A program made the position numbers and the translations under genes. This document shows, in pieces, positions 1 to 10,884 of a DNA stretch of 64,000 bases; position 1 is the stretch's first letter, and each line of letters opens with the position of its first letter. Source of the DNA: Sycon ciliatum (Eukaryota; Porifera; Calcarea; Leucosolenida; Sycettidae); the NCBI RefSeq assembly GCF_964019385.1, contig NC_088645.1, positions 10,698,066 through 10,762,065 on the forward strand. Reading direction: 5' to 3'. The notes below the pieces were generated by a model. That model was not told where the DNA came from and made no database searches. It saw only the letters and a program-made list of their open reading frames with translations.

Positions 1-290
<290 letters not shown>

Positions 291-292
291 AT

Positions 293-672
293 CAAACCGA
301 AAATTCAAATGAGCTTGACTTCATCTCGTTTTGCAAGGCGGGAGAGAAGCCAGTTCGCGTTCAGCCCAGGCGAAAGTTGGTTACGACTGATCTCCTGTCA
401 GCGGCCTCAGACTGGAAACTTCTTGTCGACTTAGTTAGTGCAAAGATTTCGTTCCCTAGCTGTGTTGCACTTACCACCCTAAGACCAGATATAGTTCTGT
501 ACTCTACGAGTCGTAGGATTGTATTCTGGTTGGAGTTGACAGTTTGTGCTGAGGACAGATTCAGTGTCAGTAACTCGCTGAAGGACAGGCGGTATGCGGA
601 TCTGGCCGATCAATGCCGAGCAAACGGGTGGCAGGTCGTTTCTTTTTCGGTTGAGGTAGGTGTGCGTGGTTT
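293..672 (+). pseudogene. Retroelement-type protein fragment with PD-(D/E)XK-like motif, 5' part
   Basis: The frame is open from the edge of the CT tract and shows the order seen in the C-terminal part of uncharacterised invertebrate retroelement proteins: an aromatic-acidic stretch, a V-D-L-K-like segment, then LRPDIVLYS followed 14 residues after the D by an E in LELTV. RPD-x14-E fits the restriction-endonuclease-like signature of R2-type LINEs (RPD-x12-14-D/E). Next come RRYADLADQC, GWQVVSFSVEVG and RGF. The ORF then runs into an LTR at 673 and ends by accident at 733. The frame resumes at 3792, so the LTR element interrupts it. The 5' end is lost in the microsatellite. Family assignment is by motif only; it could be another element type with the same nuclease fold. 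Confidence 0.6.
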
Positions 673-990
673 TGTAGTATCCCTGCCCGACCAATACAGA
701 AGTAGTACGGAACTAATACGGAGCTTTGCCTGATGTATATTTAGTGTATCTCCGTATGTAAGCGTACGGCGTCTGCTGCATAAAAGCGGCTGCGCATTTC
801 TGTTTTGAAGAAGATGAGATTTTGATAATAACGAGCTATTCAACCTCCAGGTGTGCACCGGAGAGAAAGCCAGTCATTTTGCCGTTTCTTCTTTCACTAA
901 TAATTATATCTCAGGTGTGTGCCTGAAAGAAGTAGAATAAAAGTAATTCTTGTTGATTTTACCGCGCCTACCACTCGGCTACCCATTACA
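673..990 (+). repeat. LTR copy 1 (inverted relative to the other two)
   Basis: 318 bp, TGTAG...TTACA. It is the reverse complement of 1014-1331 with a handful of differences. It is followed by only TTG of the PBS before the sequence switches to the complement of the partner's PBS. Confidence 0.85.
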
Positions 991-1013
991 TTGAATCCCA
1001 CCGCTGCCACCAA

Positions 1014-1331
1014 TGTAATGGGTAGCCGAGTGGTAGGCGCGGTGAAATCAACAAGAATTACTTTTATTCTACTTCTTTCAGGTACACACCTGAGATATAA
1101 TTATTAGTGAAAGAAGAAACGGCAAAATGACTGGCTTTCTCTCCGGTGCACACCTGGAGGTTGAATAGCTCGTTATTATCAAAATCTCATCTTCTTCAAA
1201 ACAGAAATGCGCAGCCGCTTTTATGCAGCAGACGCCGTACGCTTACATACGGAGATACACTAAATATACATCAGGCAAAGCTCCGTATTAGTTCCGTACT
1301 ACTTCCGTATTGGTCGGGCAGGGATACTACA
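1014..1331 (-). repeat. LTR copy 2
   Basis: 318 bp. A polypurine tract (complement of 1332-1343) abuts its upstream edge and a PBS its downstream edge, so it serves both as 3' LTR of the internal region and as a 5' LTR of a second, aborted unit. It shares a variant near position 1168 with copy 1 but not with copy 3. Confidence 0.85.
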
Positions 1332-3170
1332 CCCTCCCTTCCTACAGATAATCACGCCCTCGTGATTTTCAAAAAATTAGTGAAGAGTTATGAACACAGC
1401 GTCAACCGGAAGATGGCAAATTCAGGGCTCACAGCATCACACAAAAGCGTGGGCGCCATTTTGGACAGGCCGCTGTCACACGAGCCAGCCAGCATGCCAG
1501 AATCGTGTACATGCGATCAGGCAGATATCTCTGAAAACTTGAAAGTGGGGTGCATTCAAAATGTTCATTTGTACCAATGCTTTTCCCTAGGCCTCTGAAA
1601 CTCTAGGAACATACTCTCAATACCCATTGTAAGGATTTGTCCGAGAGTTTTTTGTTTTAATCGATACGGTTTGGCGTATATATGGAGCCAAAGTATCAGT
1701 TGGTGCAGGCGTAATTCTGATTTGGATTATTGTACTAAAATTGAAAAGTCTCTCGGAGAAGTTCTTCTAATTTTCCTACTGAAAATTTTAAGCTATTGGC
1801 CATCAAAATCGGGCCAGAGACGCGTACAAACGAACATTTCAAAGGCAACCCTATCTGCAGTGCAGCCGCGAGGAAGAACCGCGCGCGCTGCACTTGTTGT
1901 GAATGCGGAAACAACACTAGCAGCAAAGCAATTTTTTGAAATGTTTTTGCTACTCGCCTGGCGCTTCATCGCTGTGTCCTCCAGGAGTTATCAAGGCTAT
2001 GGCAGACCGAAGAAATACATGGCCAGCACAACGGCGAAGCCATTGGACTTGTTCTCTTGCAACGAAACGGAGTGGCGAATCAAATAATTCACAACTCCAC
2101 ATCGTCACCACTGCGCTACACGGCTCTTCGCAGACCAGCCGTATATTTACGTTTACACAACAGGACTTCACGGCGGAGAAACTAAAACTAGAACACGACG
2201 TGAGTCATTGCTCCATGCCGTCAAGGAATGCTAGTCCTTTCCCTCTAGCTCTCCCGTCACCCGCGCCTGTGCATCAGCGGCGTAGCTGCCCGGCTGTAGA
2301 TGTTGAACTCTTTCGTCAACGACTGCAGGATTCTGCTCGGGGCTACTTTTCGCAGGACTCCGTGTGCGGACAGTCTGAATGAAGCCTTCGGCCGACAAGG
2401 CCAACACTGCTCGCGAAATATTCCACTTGGAAGGAAACAAGAACTACCGAAATGAAATAGAGATAGTGAGACAGTCTCCGGCCATCGCCTTCACCTTTCA
2501 CGACTCAGTCCTTGTCACTGCAACTAAGCCCAAGCAAGTCAAAATCTCCTTGCGCGACTGCGTTCTACGCCTGCGCTTAGCGGTCACGCGAGTTCGTTTC
2601 TATGGTGATCAGATCCAAGATGTCCTCCCACGTAATCGAGGTTTTGGCATAGTTGCTGTGAGCCCTGAAATTATATCGGAAATGATAACGTTTAGAGTAG
2701 ACAGAAGAAATGAACTGATAACAAATCATAAAGTAGAAGCACACCAGGTTCACACGATCTCACGGGGTCAAAAGGGGAAAGAACTGTCCTCCAAATAGGA
2801 CCTGAAACCACAGCACTCTTGCTGCACTACGCTGGCACAACCCGCCAGGAACATCGTAGTTCAAAAATCGAACTGAATACACTATAACTATAAGGGGCGT
2901 TGTCACACACATTGTCCCACGTTAGCTGGGTAAACCGTGGCTCACCATGATCAGACGCCTACCAAACTAAACTGGATTCACACACTCGCATAAAGGAAGA
3001 CTGAAGAGAACAGGGAGACTGAAGGAAGACAGGAAAGAAAATGCCATACCTGGAATCAGCGTTAGTAACCACGGCGGCGGCTGGAGCTACGGCGGAGGGC
3101 GAGCGAGGTTTTATCTTCATCTTCGTTGAGCCGGTCACTCAGAGCGGCTAGCTCGGCGTTAGACAAATAA

Positions 3171-3414
3171 CCTCCCTCCTCGTCTTGAATCATGGTCTTC
3201 ACATTGTCGACAGCATCGCTTTGCGCGACGTAAAGAGTGATGGTCTAGCCAGGAAGAGTGTTGGCGAAAATCTGCATTCCACCACGGAGGCGAAGTACCA
3301 AAGTGAAGAGTGGGCTCCTGCTTCCGACTGCGTGCCGGCGAAAATCAAACGCTGCTGGTCTTGGGGAATACCCTCCCTTGATTCGTCGCAGGGAGCTGCA
3401 GCGGGTTGAGCCAT
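3171..3414 (-). pseudogene. Decayed polyubiquitin fragment inside the LTR element
   Basis: An ATG at 3414, some 40 bases after the PBS, opens MAQPAAAP... and at codon 14 passes into ubiquitin from Glu34 (EGIP, DQQRLIFAG). About eight codons of the unit are missing, and after a frame change the next frame reads LVLRLRGGMQIF, the junction between two ubiquitin units. It continues with an in-frame stop at the K11 position and then TIT, SD, NVK and IQD as in ubiquitin residues 12-32. Because the match crosses a GG-M junction the source was a polyubiquitin gene or transcript. After about 3171 the frame reads YLSNAELAALSDRL, unrelated to ubiquitin and possibly a gag remnant. No functional ubiquitin can be made. 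Substitutions and the frameshift show age or relaxed constraint. Confidence 0.8.
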
Positions 3415-3469
3415 GGGGGTCTGGGGTCAAATCACGTTGTTTTATTTAAAACTACACCGCTGCCACCAA

Positions 3470-3787
3470 TGTAATGGGTAGCCGAGTGGTAGGCGCGGTG
3501 AAATCAACAAGAATTACTTTTATTCTACTTCTTTCAGGTACACACCTGAGATATAATTATTAGTGAAAGAAGAAACGGCAAAATGACTGGCTTTCTCTCC
3601 GGTGCACACCTGGAGGTTGAATAACTCGTTATTATCAAAATCTCATCTTCTTCAAAACAGAAATGCGCAGCCGCTTTTATGCAGCAGACGCCGTACGCTT
3701 ACATACGGAGATACACTAAATATACATCAGGCAAAGCTCCGTATTAGTTCCGTACTACTTCCGTATTGGTCGGGCAGGGATACTACA
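3470..3787 (-). repeat. LTR copy 3 (5' LTR) with PBS at 3456-3469
   Basis: 318 bp, followed on the minus strand by TTGGTGGCAGCGGT. The same PBS occurs at 33731 in an unrelated LTR element, suggesting that both use the same primer tRNA. Confidence 0.85.
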
Positions 3788-3951
3788 GTTTCATCCCGGA
3801 CTCTCTTCGGAGGGCTCTGAAAGCGCTTGGGTTTTCTAATCAAAGAATGCAATTTATTTGTAACTTGTGCAGTAAGACGTCTCTGCGAAGCAGCTACATC
3901 ATCTGGTTGCGACGTCGACAAAAACACTGGTCGGAAGATCCACTTTTCTGA
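3788..3951 (+). pseudogene. Retroelement-type protein fragment, 3' part
   Basis: After one copy of the 4-bp duplication gttt (3788-3791) the frame broken at 672 continues in register for about 53 codons to a TGA at 3949-3951. The segment contains RRALKALGF and ends in an R/K/W-rich tail (WLRRRQKHW), as expected for the C-terminus of this protein type, where a helix is followed by a W-x-W/K-R-R tail. Finding the continuation exactly one target duplication away from the LTR supports a single insertion into a once-continuous ORF. Downstream sequence to about 4340 has no ORF and is probably the 3' UTR of the same element. Confidence 0.6.
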
Positions 3952-4345
3952 GGTACTGTATGTGGGGCTCCGTTTATTGAGGTGCGTTGAAATTTATTCT
4001 CTTTATCTTATTATTTCTTTTCTATAATTTCCCCATATGAGTTCCTATCAGTTGCTGTGAACACCTTGAGTGGAGAGCGCTTGCTCGAGCGTTGAACCGG
4101 GTTCTTAATCCACCATACCCAGTTCGCAAGGCTGGGCGGGGTTGTGAGCAGGCTTTCATTTCATCTTTTCTTATTATTTCTTATTATTTCTGCTTTTCAT
4201 CTCATTACCAAAATTCTGCGCATTTTTTCTCCATCTGCGTATAAAACCTAGACTGACAACCTGCTTGTTAAATCATGCACCTGCTTTCAGGGGTAAAAAC
4301 CCTGTTGTAGAGGTCTCAGTCCTCATTTGTTAGACTTACCTGTCT
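3952..4345. other. Gene-free stretch
   Basis: AT-rich sequence with no credible ORF. Probably the 3' untranslated part of the element whose ORF ends at 3951. Confidence 0.4.
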
Positions 4346-5185
<840 letters not shown>

Positions 5186-5290
5186 CCTGACTGTAGTCTT
5201 CCGTTAAGACCCCCCCCTGCACCCCCCCCCCCCACAGTTATGTCGTCCCTATCCACCTAAATTCCTCCATCAACAAATTTAAACAAGAGC

Positions 5291-5515
5291 CACTTACTTG
5301 CATCTGGTCCTAGCTTGATAACGTTGCGGTTCACAATGTATTCTAAAGAGGAAATCAAAAGAAGGGAATCATTTGGAATGGCCATAAGAATGTGAGATTT
5401 TTCATTAGCATCAACAAGAGTACATAAAAACCGGTTTTCATGTACTCTTGGCATCAGCGATGGCACTCCAATGCCTCCAATGCCACCATAATGTAATGCG
5501 TATGAAAAGCGTGAG
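5291..5515 (-). CDS. Possible exon, unknown protein
   Basis: An open minus-strand stretch of about 73 codons with ordinary amino-acid composition (segments SHILMAIPNDSLLLISS and YIVNRNVIKLGPDA) ends at a good donor, CAA|GTAAGT, near 5291. A possible acceptor (CTGTGACCAG) lies near 5515. The middle holds a 34-bp palindrome (5417-5450) that looks like inserted MITE ends, so either the upstream half is not exon or the exon has been damaged. No domain recognised. It lies downstream of the modular exons at 6.9-7.9 kb on the same strand. Confidence 0.25.
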
Positions 5516-5644
5516 CTGGTCACAGATTTACAACATACGTGATGCATCCAACATAACCGGTGTTCGGTTATCCGGTCCCCTCGCCTATCCGGATATTTTT
5601 TTGTGGAAAGCGGATGTGTGTGGTCAGGCGAGGTCTGACTGTAC

Positions 5645-5953
5645 TACCAAGAGTAGATAAACAAGAGTGTGCAACTCCGGATCTCTCCTGCACAATCTGC
5701 AGATACCCCCGCCCACGGCGGAATTTTTTGTTGACGTCACCTTTTTTCAGAGAAACGCGGACTTTGCCGCAGAGCAGTGTGAGAGCACGTGCTGGGCACA
5801 GACATGTAGTGTAAAGCCCGGCCAAGTGCACGAGGGAAACCTCTCCAAAAGGCTCGCAGCGCGTGCGTCGTCGAAAAGATTACGTCAACAAAAAATTCCG
5901 CCGTGGGCCAACCCATCCGCGAGTTGCACACTCTTGTTTATCTACTCTTGGTA
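5645..5953. mobile_element. Foldback MITE, taccaagagtag ends
   Basis: 309 bp. Terminal arms 5645-5676 and 5922-5953 are perfect inverted repeats, and a second inverted pair (cccacggcggaatttttt / aaaaaattccgccgtggg) sits inside. Related ends occur at 48.8 kb, 49.8 kb and 61.35 kb. Confidence 0.8.
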
Positions 5954-6520
5954 CTACTCTAAAGTACGGCGAGAGTGCCCCACCAACTCGGTTTTTCGTG
6001 GTGGTGCTGTGGAAGTGGTGTCCTATCTGAAAACCATACGACACATACCTTGTACACACATTGCTAGCTGTACAGTCAATCCGTACTCAGTTTACCTTTG
6101 AGCTCCACACAAGAACATGCTTATCGTAACCTTAGTACACTAAGGTTCTCACACCGTACAAACTTTGTTGCACTCCGTCATATTATTTTCCTTTCCCTGG
6201 CTGTAAAATCAAGGTGGGGGCGCTCTCGCGGCACTTTACGGTAGAGGCTGCATGGTACAGGTGTCCAGTTCATTGTTCATCTTCTACACATATGTGGGCT
6301 GAAATTTCAAGAAGAGCAATATGTGTATCTAAATTCCATATGCAATGCTGTAGACAGCAAGCTGTTTTGGCCATACAGGTCGTCCCTCGTTTATACAATC
6401 TCTGGGACTTGAAAAATGTTATGTATTAGCGGGGTTTATGTACTAAACGAAAGTCTGCACAACTTGGTTGTGTAACAGAATTTTTCACTTTTTTCAATTT
6501 TTCTGAGTGTTTCTTGCTAC
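5954..6520. other. Gene-free stretch
   Basis: No supported gene. Small ORFs only. Likely intergenic or intronic. Confidence 0.4.
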
Positions 6521-6522
6521 CG

Positions 6523-6880
6523 TGAGATGCTTGGATGTGAGAGGTTTGGATATGAGAGGTTTGGATATGAGAGGTGTGTGGATATGAGAGGTGTGTGGAT
6601 ATGAGAGGTATGTGTGCGGATATGAGAAGCGTGTGGATATGAGAGGTCTGGATATGACAAGTCTGGATACGAGAGCTGTGCATTTCATGAGAGGTGTGTG
6701 TGTGTGTGGATAAGAGAGGTGTGTGTGTGTGTGGATAAGAGAGGTGTGTGTGATGAGACGTGTGTGTGTGTGGATATGAGAGGTGTGTGGATAGGGGAGG
6801 TATGTGGATATGGTAGGTGTGTGGCTATGAGAGGTGTGTGGATATGAGAGGTGTGTGGATCTGAGAGGTGTGTGTGGGTT
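6523..6880. repeat. Minisatellite, ggatatgagaggtgtgt type
   Basis: About twenty degenerate copies of a 15-20 bp unit (GGATATGAGAGGTGTGT) with TG-rich expansions. Minus-strand His/Thr/Ser-rich ORFs are artefacts. It begins about 20 bp past the splice donor of the exon at 6901-7197, so it would be intronic. Confidence 0.85.
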
Positions 6881-6900
6881 AGAGGCTCTACGGTACTTAC

Positions 6901-7197
6901 GATAGTAATCTGGCAAACAGACAATACCATTCACGGAGTTTTGTTGGACGTGGCGAAGCGGCACAGACCAGAAGTCGCTTGGAGATTTCCTGAACTGCGC
7001 AACATAGCTCTTATCAATCCATATAGGATTGGGGAGCGTATGGCCCAGGCACTTACTGGCCTCATCGGTAAACTGTATTCTGGTGAAGGACGCAGTTGCT
7101 AGTCGCATATTGAGCCGTCTGCATGCTTTCTGAGCGCCAGCGTGTGTACTGGGTTTCTGGCTGTAATAACTCGTAACTCCTGCACAAGTACTGGCCT
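6901..7197 (-). CDS. Exon encoding a 4-Cys extracellular-type module
   Basis: 297 nt bounded by an acceptor (TTATTATCTTAG) and a donor (TATC|GTAAGT). Length is a multiple of three with phase-1 boundaries at both ends, typical of shuffled extracellular modules. The 99 residues carry Cys near the start (STCAGV), after ACRRLNMRLA, in EASKCLGH and in IVCLPDYY. IWI and DFW segments recall C-type-lectin-like folds, but the identity is not certain. A module with the same four-Cys plan lies at 60601-60901 on the same strand. It precedes (in transcription order) the doubtful exon at 5.3 kb and follows the CCP-like exon at 7.7-7.9 kb. Confidence 0.5.
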
Positions 7198-7293
7198 CTA
7201 AGATAATAAAAAAGAGATTCAAAAAGGGTTGAACAATAGGGGTCACTGCCACGCAGACGGGAGAGAAGGAACTATGCTGAACATACTGCATCA

Positions 7294-7513
7294 CTTTGTG
7301 ACTTCACATGGCTCTGGCATGGCTTGGGGGAAGAAGGCACTGGCCCGGCAGAACCAGTCCGGTTGGTCAGGCCATGGTCGGACCAACGTTTTGGCGACCA
7401 ACACGTCTTTACTGCTGAGGAGGTCCTGTGTACCTGCCCTGGCAGAGACAAACTGTTTGAAAGACTGCGGTATGGCCGGACCAAACGAAAACTGCTTTCG
7501 CAGGTCCTGTAAA
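7294..7513 (-). CDS. Possible exon, reading frame unclear
   Basis: A good acceptor (TTATCTTTACAG) at about 7514 is followed by about 215 nt open in two minus-strand frames. One contains WPDQPDWFCRASAFF. The frame expected from a phase-1 boundary stops after about 31 codons but could end at AG|GTACAC. It lies between the two better exons. Offered as a candidate only. Confidence 0.2.
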
Positions 7514-7722
7514 GATAACAATCATTTAGACTATGTCAAGTTGACGGGGAAAGCGTCAGTTCCAGTGATAGGAACAAACTATGTTTGGCATGTTTATTCT
7601 CTTGCCGTAGTCCCTAGCACTATTTCTTATCTCTATTTCTGCATGTCTCACTCCCACCGACTGGACAATAGCCAGTTGGAGAAGAAAAAACTAGAAAGAA
7701 ATTTAATTGATGTAATTCTTAC

Positions 7723-7944
7723 TCAATTGCCGGCATTCTGGAAGATTGTAGAACTGATATCCTCCACTCGGCAGTTTCCAGTATGGCAAAAGTCCATCGT
7801 CAGCCACGCAGGTAGCGCCTGGCTTGCAGTATGAATAGTATTTCGCCTTGCACTGGAATCTGAACTGCGGTCCAGTGCTCGCAGTATGGGCCACCTTTGT
7901 AATATTGAGACCATCGCGTGAGTACCCAGATGGTAACCCACTAG
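7723..7944 (-). CDS. Exon encoding a CCP/sushi-like module
   Basis: 222 nt (74 codons) from acceptor CTGATTCTGATTTCAG to donor TTGA|GTAAGA, phase 1 at both ends. The product reads PSGYSRDGLNI, then FQCKAKYYSYC, PGATCVADDG, PYWKLP and LPEC. A C-x-Y-x(n)-C-x(n)-DG-x-W-x-P-x-C order fits complement control protein modules. The first canonical Cys is not obvious. Such modules occur in secreted and cell-surface adhesion or recognition proteins. Same strand as the exons at 6.9 and 14.0 kb. Confidence 0.5.
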   Translation of the reverse strand, partial: LVGYHLGTHAMVSILQRWPILRALDRSSDSSARRNTIHTASQALPAWLTMDFCHTGNCRVEDISSTIFQNAGN

Positions 7945-8140
7945 CTGAAATCAGAATCAGACCGGAAGGCAGACAAACAGCGGGACAGGAACATGTTTAA
8001 AAGGAAAGAAGATAACACTCTAGGAGTTGAATCTCAAACGGGGTACAAAGTTTATTAACGTTGTAACGAGAGAGAAGATCCATCATTATTTTTTTATTTC
8101 ATTAATTTTTTATTTAACTCAAGAAACGATGCTACAGTAG

Positions 8141-8364
8141 TACTGTAGAGCAGAAAATATTCGGACGGAAATATTTTCGGACAAAGCCGAATTTCGACCT
8201 TTCGTACGGAGTTCATTTTCGTACAGTGCTGCATGCTAAATGCACGTGTTTGCATGTGGTACGCATCTATAAATTTTAGTACGGAATTCATTTTAGTGCA
8301 AAAGAGGCCGTGTACGAAATCGTACGAAAATAAAGTCCGTCCGAAAATTGGCTGCTATACTGTA
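8141..8364. mobile_element. MITE with TACTGTA/TACAGTA ends
   Basis: About 224 bp. Imperfect terminal inverted repeats (TACTGTAGAGCAG... and the complement of CTGCTATACTGTA) and internal iterations of TTCGGACGG / TTCGTACGG. No coding capacity. Confidence 0.65.
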
Positions 8365-8464
8365 TGTTAAGGCTTCTCTCTTCTGTACTAGAGAAACAGA
8401 AGACGGGTGTGTGATGTTAAGGCTTCTCTCTTCTGTACTAGAGAAACAGAAGACGGGTGTGTGA
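8365..8464. repeat. 50-bp tandem duplication
   Basis: Two identical adjacent 50-bp units beginning TGTTAAGGCTTCTC. It abuts the end of the MITE. Confidence 0.95.
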
Positions 8465-8623
8465 TGGTAGGTCGTTAAACTATGTGCGTGCCAGGAGGAA
8501 CATTTGCAAAGCGTTAAGCTTTGGACTCGTCACAAGTTCAACTCTTACAGTGTGTCGTCGATAGATAATTCGCCAGTACAACCGAGTGATTTCATAACTA
8601 TCACATGACCATACGGAACAGCT

Positions 8624-8989
8624 GTGGTGATTGCAACTGCAGCCAACCCCTGCATCTATGTACCATCTATGGAGGAAGCGGAGGATGGAACGGGCGGCGA
8701 AGGGAGCAGTGAGTCGGAGAGCGATGATGGGAGTGATCGTGAGAGTGCCGGTGAGAGTGTAAGTGTTGTGCGTAGGTTTCGTGGTAGCAAGTCTTCAGTG
8801 TACAATCATCTTCTAGCTAGTCCTGATTGTTGCATTTCGTATTCCGACTCTTCGTTCACTGTATTGTGCCGTGGTCGTCATGGTTATGGACTACAGTTAA
8901 AACTGTTGGAAGCTATCTATCAGCGTCTGTATGAGCCTAATTTGTGTGTACAGAAAGACGGTATAATTGGGTTGAAATTGTTCAAGTAA
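8624..8989 (+). pseudogene. Penelope-like element, C-terminal fragment
   Basis: The 121-codon ORF starts with an acidic Ser-rich stretch and ends with a block (VYNHLLASPDC, SSFTVLCRGR, LKLLEAIYQRLYEPNLCVQK) matching the layout downstream of the GIY-YIG nuclease in many Penelope-like ORFs: H-L, F-x-V-L-x-R, E-A/S-x-x-I-x-x-x-x-P-x-L. RT and nuclease core are absent, so it is a 5'-truncated copy. Two relatives share the P-(E/N)-LCVxK block, at 13288-13362 and 21488-21600. A hammerhead-like motif lies 275 bp downstream, as expected for the 3' end of such an element. The Ser-rich start may be spurious. Confidence 0.5.
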
Positions 8990-9261
8990 CAAGTCGTGTT
9001 TGGTGCGGCCAAGCTTGGCCGTTAATATTCTAAAATGTACTGCTGTTATGTGTTATCAATTTGTCCTTCCTTCTTTCTTTCACTTGTTTGTTCATTTTTC
9101 CATTTGCAAGTTTATTGTTAGTACACGCATTCGTTACTGCTCTCGTTAAAATTGTTAAAATTCACACTTGTAAAATTCACTGCTGTTCTTCTTAGTGTTA
9201 TTTCTCTAACTTAGATTTTCTATAATAGTTCAATTTTGTTTCAGTGTCCTTTAGTAAAACG

Positions 9262-9303
9262 ACGATTCCTGATGAGTGTTGTACGAAAACTTGTTTGACT
9301 CCT
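9262..9303 (+). ncRNA. Hammerhead-like ribozyme motif
   Basis: Core CTGATGA (9269-9275), a 3-bp helix II with loop TTG (9276-9284), GAAA (9285-9288), a 3-bp helix III (AAC-TT-GTT), then T at the NUH cleavage position, with flanks able to form helix I with one mismatch. It lies downstream of a Penelope fragment, a known context for minimal hammerheads. Confidence 0.55.
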
Positions 9304-9430
9304 TCTTTTTTCTCTACACCAGTTCTTCATATTTTCATCGTTTTATTGCACATCGTCTCCACCGTTTTACAATGCATGAATAAAGTACACAAATGTAGGT
9401 TCAGCTCGTCTTATTCATTGCGGTTAAGTA

Positions 9431-9553
9431 TACAATAAATGAGGAGGCCGAGGGTTTATGACCAATAAAAACTATTATAAAAACCGAGGTCCCCCGAGGT
9501 TTTTATAATTAGTTTTTATTGGTCATAAACCCAAGGCCGGAGCATTTATTGTA
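9431..9553. repeat. Near-perfect palindrome, about 123 bp
   Basis: Arms meet at aaccgaggtcccccgaggtt. The centre resembles that of the 31-32 kb and 46.5 kb palindromes (ACCGAGGTC...). Confidence 0.85.
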
Positions 9554-9863
9554 TTTAGAATCAACCAGTAAAAACTCCTACTCAATCTCCAACAACAAAA
9601 TTAGCGGACAGCTGTTATTTGTGTTGCTATGACAACCCGTGTGCTGGACGAGTATTTGTTGTCATTGGTTCAATTTCTTTTAGTCTTAATAGGCTATTAG
9701 ATCATTTTCCTTATTCGGTCTATTTATAACCAATTTCAAATTTTGGACTTCACGGAGAATTTCAAACTTTTTAGGAAATTAGAGGCCACATGCCACCTAC
9801 TGCTCTTTTCTCTCCGAAACTCAACACTTGCAAGCCAGATATGAAAGAAAGAAAAAATCATCA

Positions 9864-9939
9864 GTCACACCACCGGGACTCGAACCAGGGACCTTGCTAT
9901 TCGCGAGCAATGCTCTAACCAACTGAGCTACAGTATGAC
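9864..9939 (-). tRNA. tRNA-like sequence (probably pseudo), unit 1
   Basis: 76 nt. Seven-base acceptor pairing GTCATAC/GTGTGAC, A box TAGCTCAGTTGG, B box GGTTCGAGTCC. The anticodon loop lacks U33 and two extra bases precede the D stem, so it is a tRNA-derived Pol III core rather than a working tRNA. Confidence 0.55.
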
Positions 9940-10231
9940 TCTTATCCACAGTGATGGTAAATCTATCCTTCTTCGATCAATTCATATCTGGCTTGCATCA
10001 TGCTGGCAACTCACACCAATCAAGAGGGCCCTCGGCCATTCGCTTGATATCATGGGGAGCGCATCAAACTATGTCCACTGCGAGCAAATACAAATTTTCA
10101 ATTTCAAATTTTGGACTTCACGGAGAATTTCAAACTTTTTAGGAAATTAGAGGCCACATGCCACCTACTGCTCTTTTCTCTCCGAAACTCAACACTTGCA
10201 AGCCAGATATGAAAGAAAGAAAAAATCATCA

Positions 10232-10307
10232 GTCACACCACCGGGACTCGAACCAGGGACCTTGCTATTCGCGAGCAATGCTCTAACCAACTGAGCTACA
10301 GTATGAC
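10232..10307 (-). tRNA. tRNA-like sequence, unit 2
   Basis: Same 76-nt core as at 9864, 368 bp away. Confidence 0.55.
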
Positions 10308-10599
10308 TCTTATCCACAGTGATGGTAAATCTATCCTTCTTCGATCAATTCATATCTGGCTTGCATCATGCTGGCAACTCACACCAATCAAGAGGGCCCT
10401 CGGCCATTCGCTTGATATCATGGGGAGCGCATCAAACTATGTCCACTGCGAGCAAATACAAATTTTCAATTTCAAATTTTGGACTTCACGGAGAATTTCA
10501 AACTTTTTAGGAAATTAGAGGCCACATGCCACCTACTGCTCTTTTCTCTCCGAAACTCAACACTTGCAAGCCAGATATGAAAGAAAGAAAAAATCATCA

Positions 10600-10675
10600 G
10601 TCACACCACCGGGACTCGAACCAGGGACCTTGCTATTCGCGAGCAATGCTCTAACCAACTGAGCTACAGTATGAC
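10600..10675 (-). tRNA. tRNA-like sequence, unit 3
   Basis: Same 76-nt core, third direct copy. Confidence 0.55.
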
Positions 10676-10884
10676 TCTTATCCACAGTGATGGTAAATCT
10701 ATCCTTCTTCGATCAATTCATATCTTTTTTTTGTATTTGCTCGCAGTGGACATAGTTTGATGCGCTCCCCATGATATCAAGCGAATGGCCGAGGGCCCTC
10801 TTGATTGGTGTGAGTTGCCAGCATGATGCAAGCCAGATATGAATTGATCGAAGAAGGATAGATTTACCATCACTGTGGATAAGA

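Larger units (their letters stand above)
673..3787 (-). mobile_element. Composite LTR retrotransposon with an extra inverted LTR
   Basis: Read on the minus strand: an LTR (3787-3470), a primer-binding site TTGGTGGCAGCGG, about 2.1 kb of internal sequence without recognisable gag-pol, a purine tract (complement of 1332-1343), an LTR (1331-1014), a second PBS (1013-1000), 9 further bases, then an LTR in the opposite direction (673-990). The LTRs are 318 bp, start TGTAG, end TTACA and differ at few positions. The whole block is flanked by gttt (669-672 and 3788-3791), so it appears to have integrated as one unit. It is non-autonomous. Minor ORFs inside (for example 1936-2382 and 2379-2798 on plus) match nothing I recognise. 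Confidence 0.8.

Noticed and set aside
2379..2798. 139-codon plus-strand ORF as a host gene
   Set aside because: Lies inside the LTR element on the strand opposite to its transcription, with no domain or splice support.
6494..6930. His/Thr/Ser-rich minus-strand protein repeats
   Set aside because: Minisatellite translation beyond a good splice donor; it is more likely intron.
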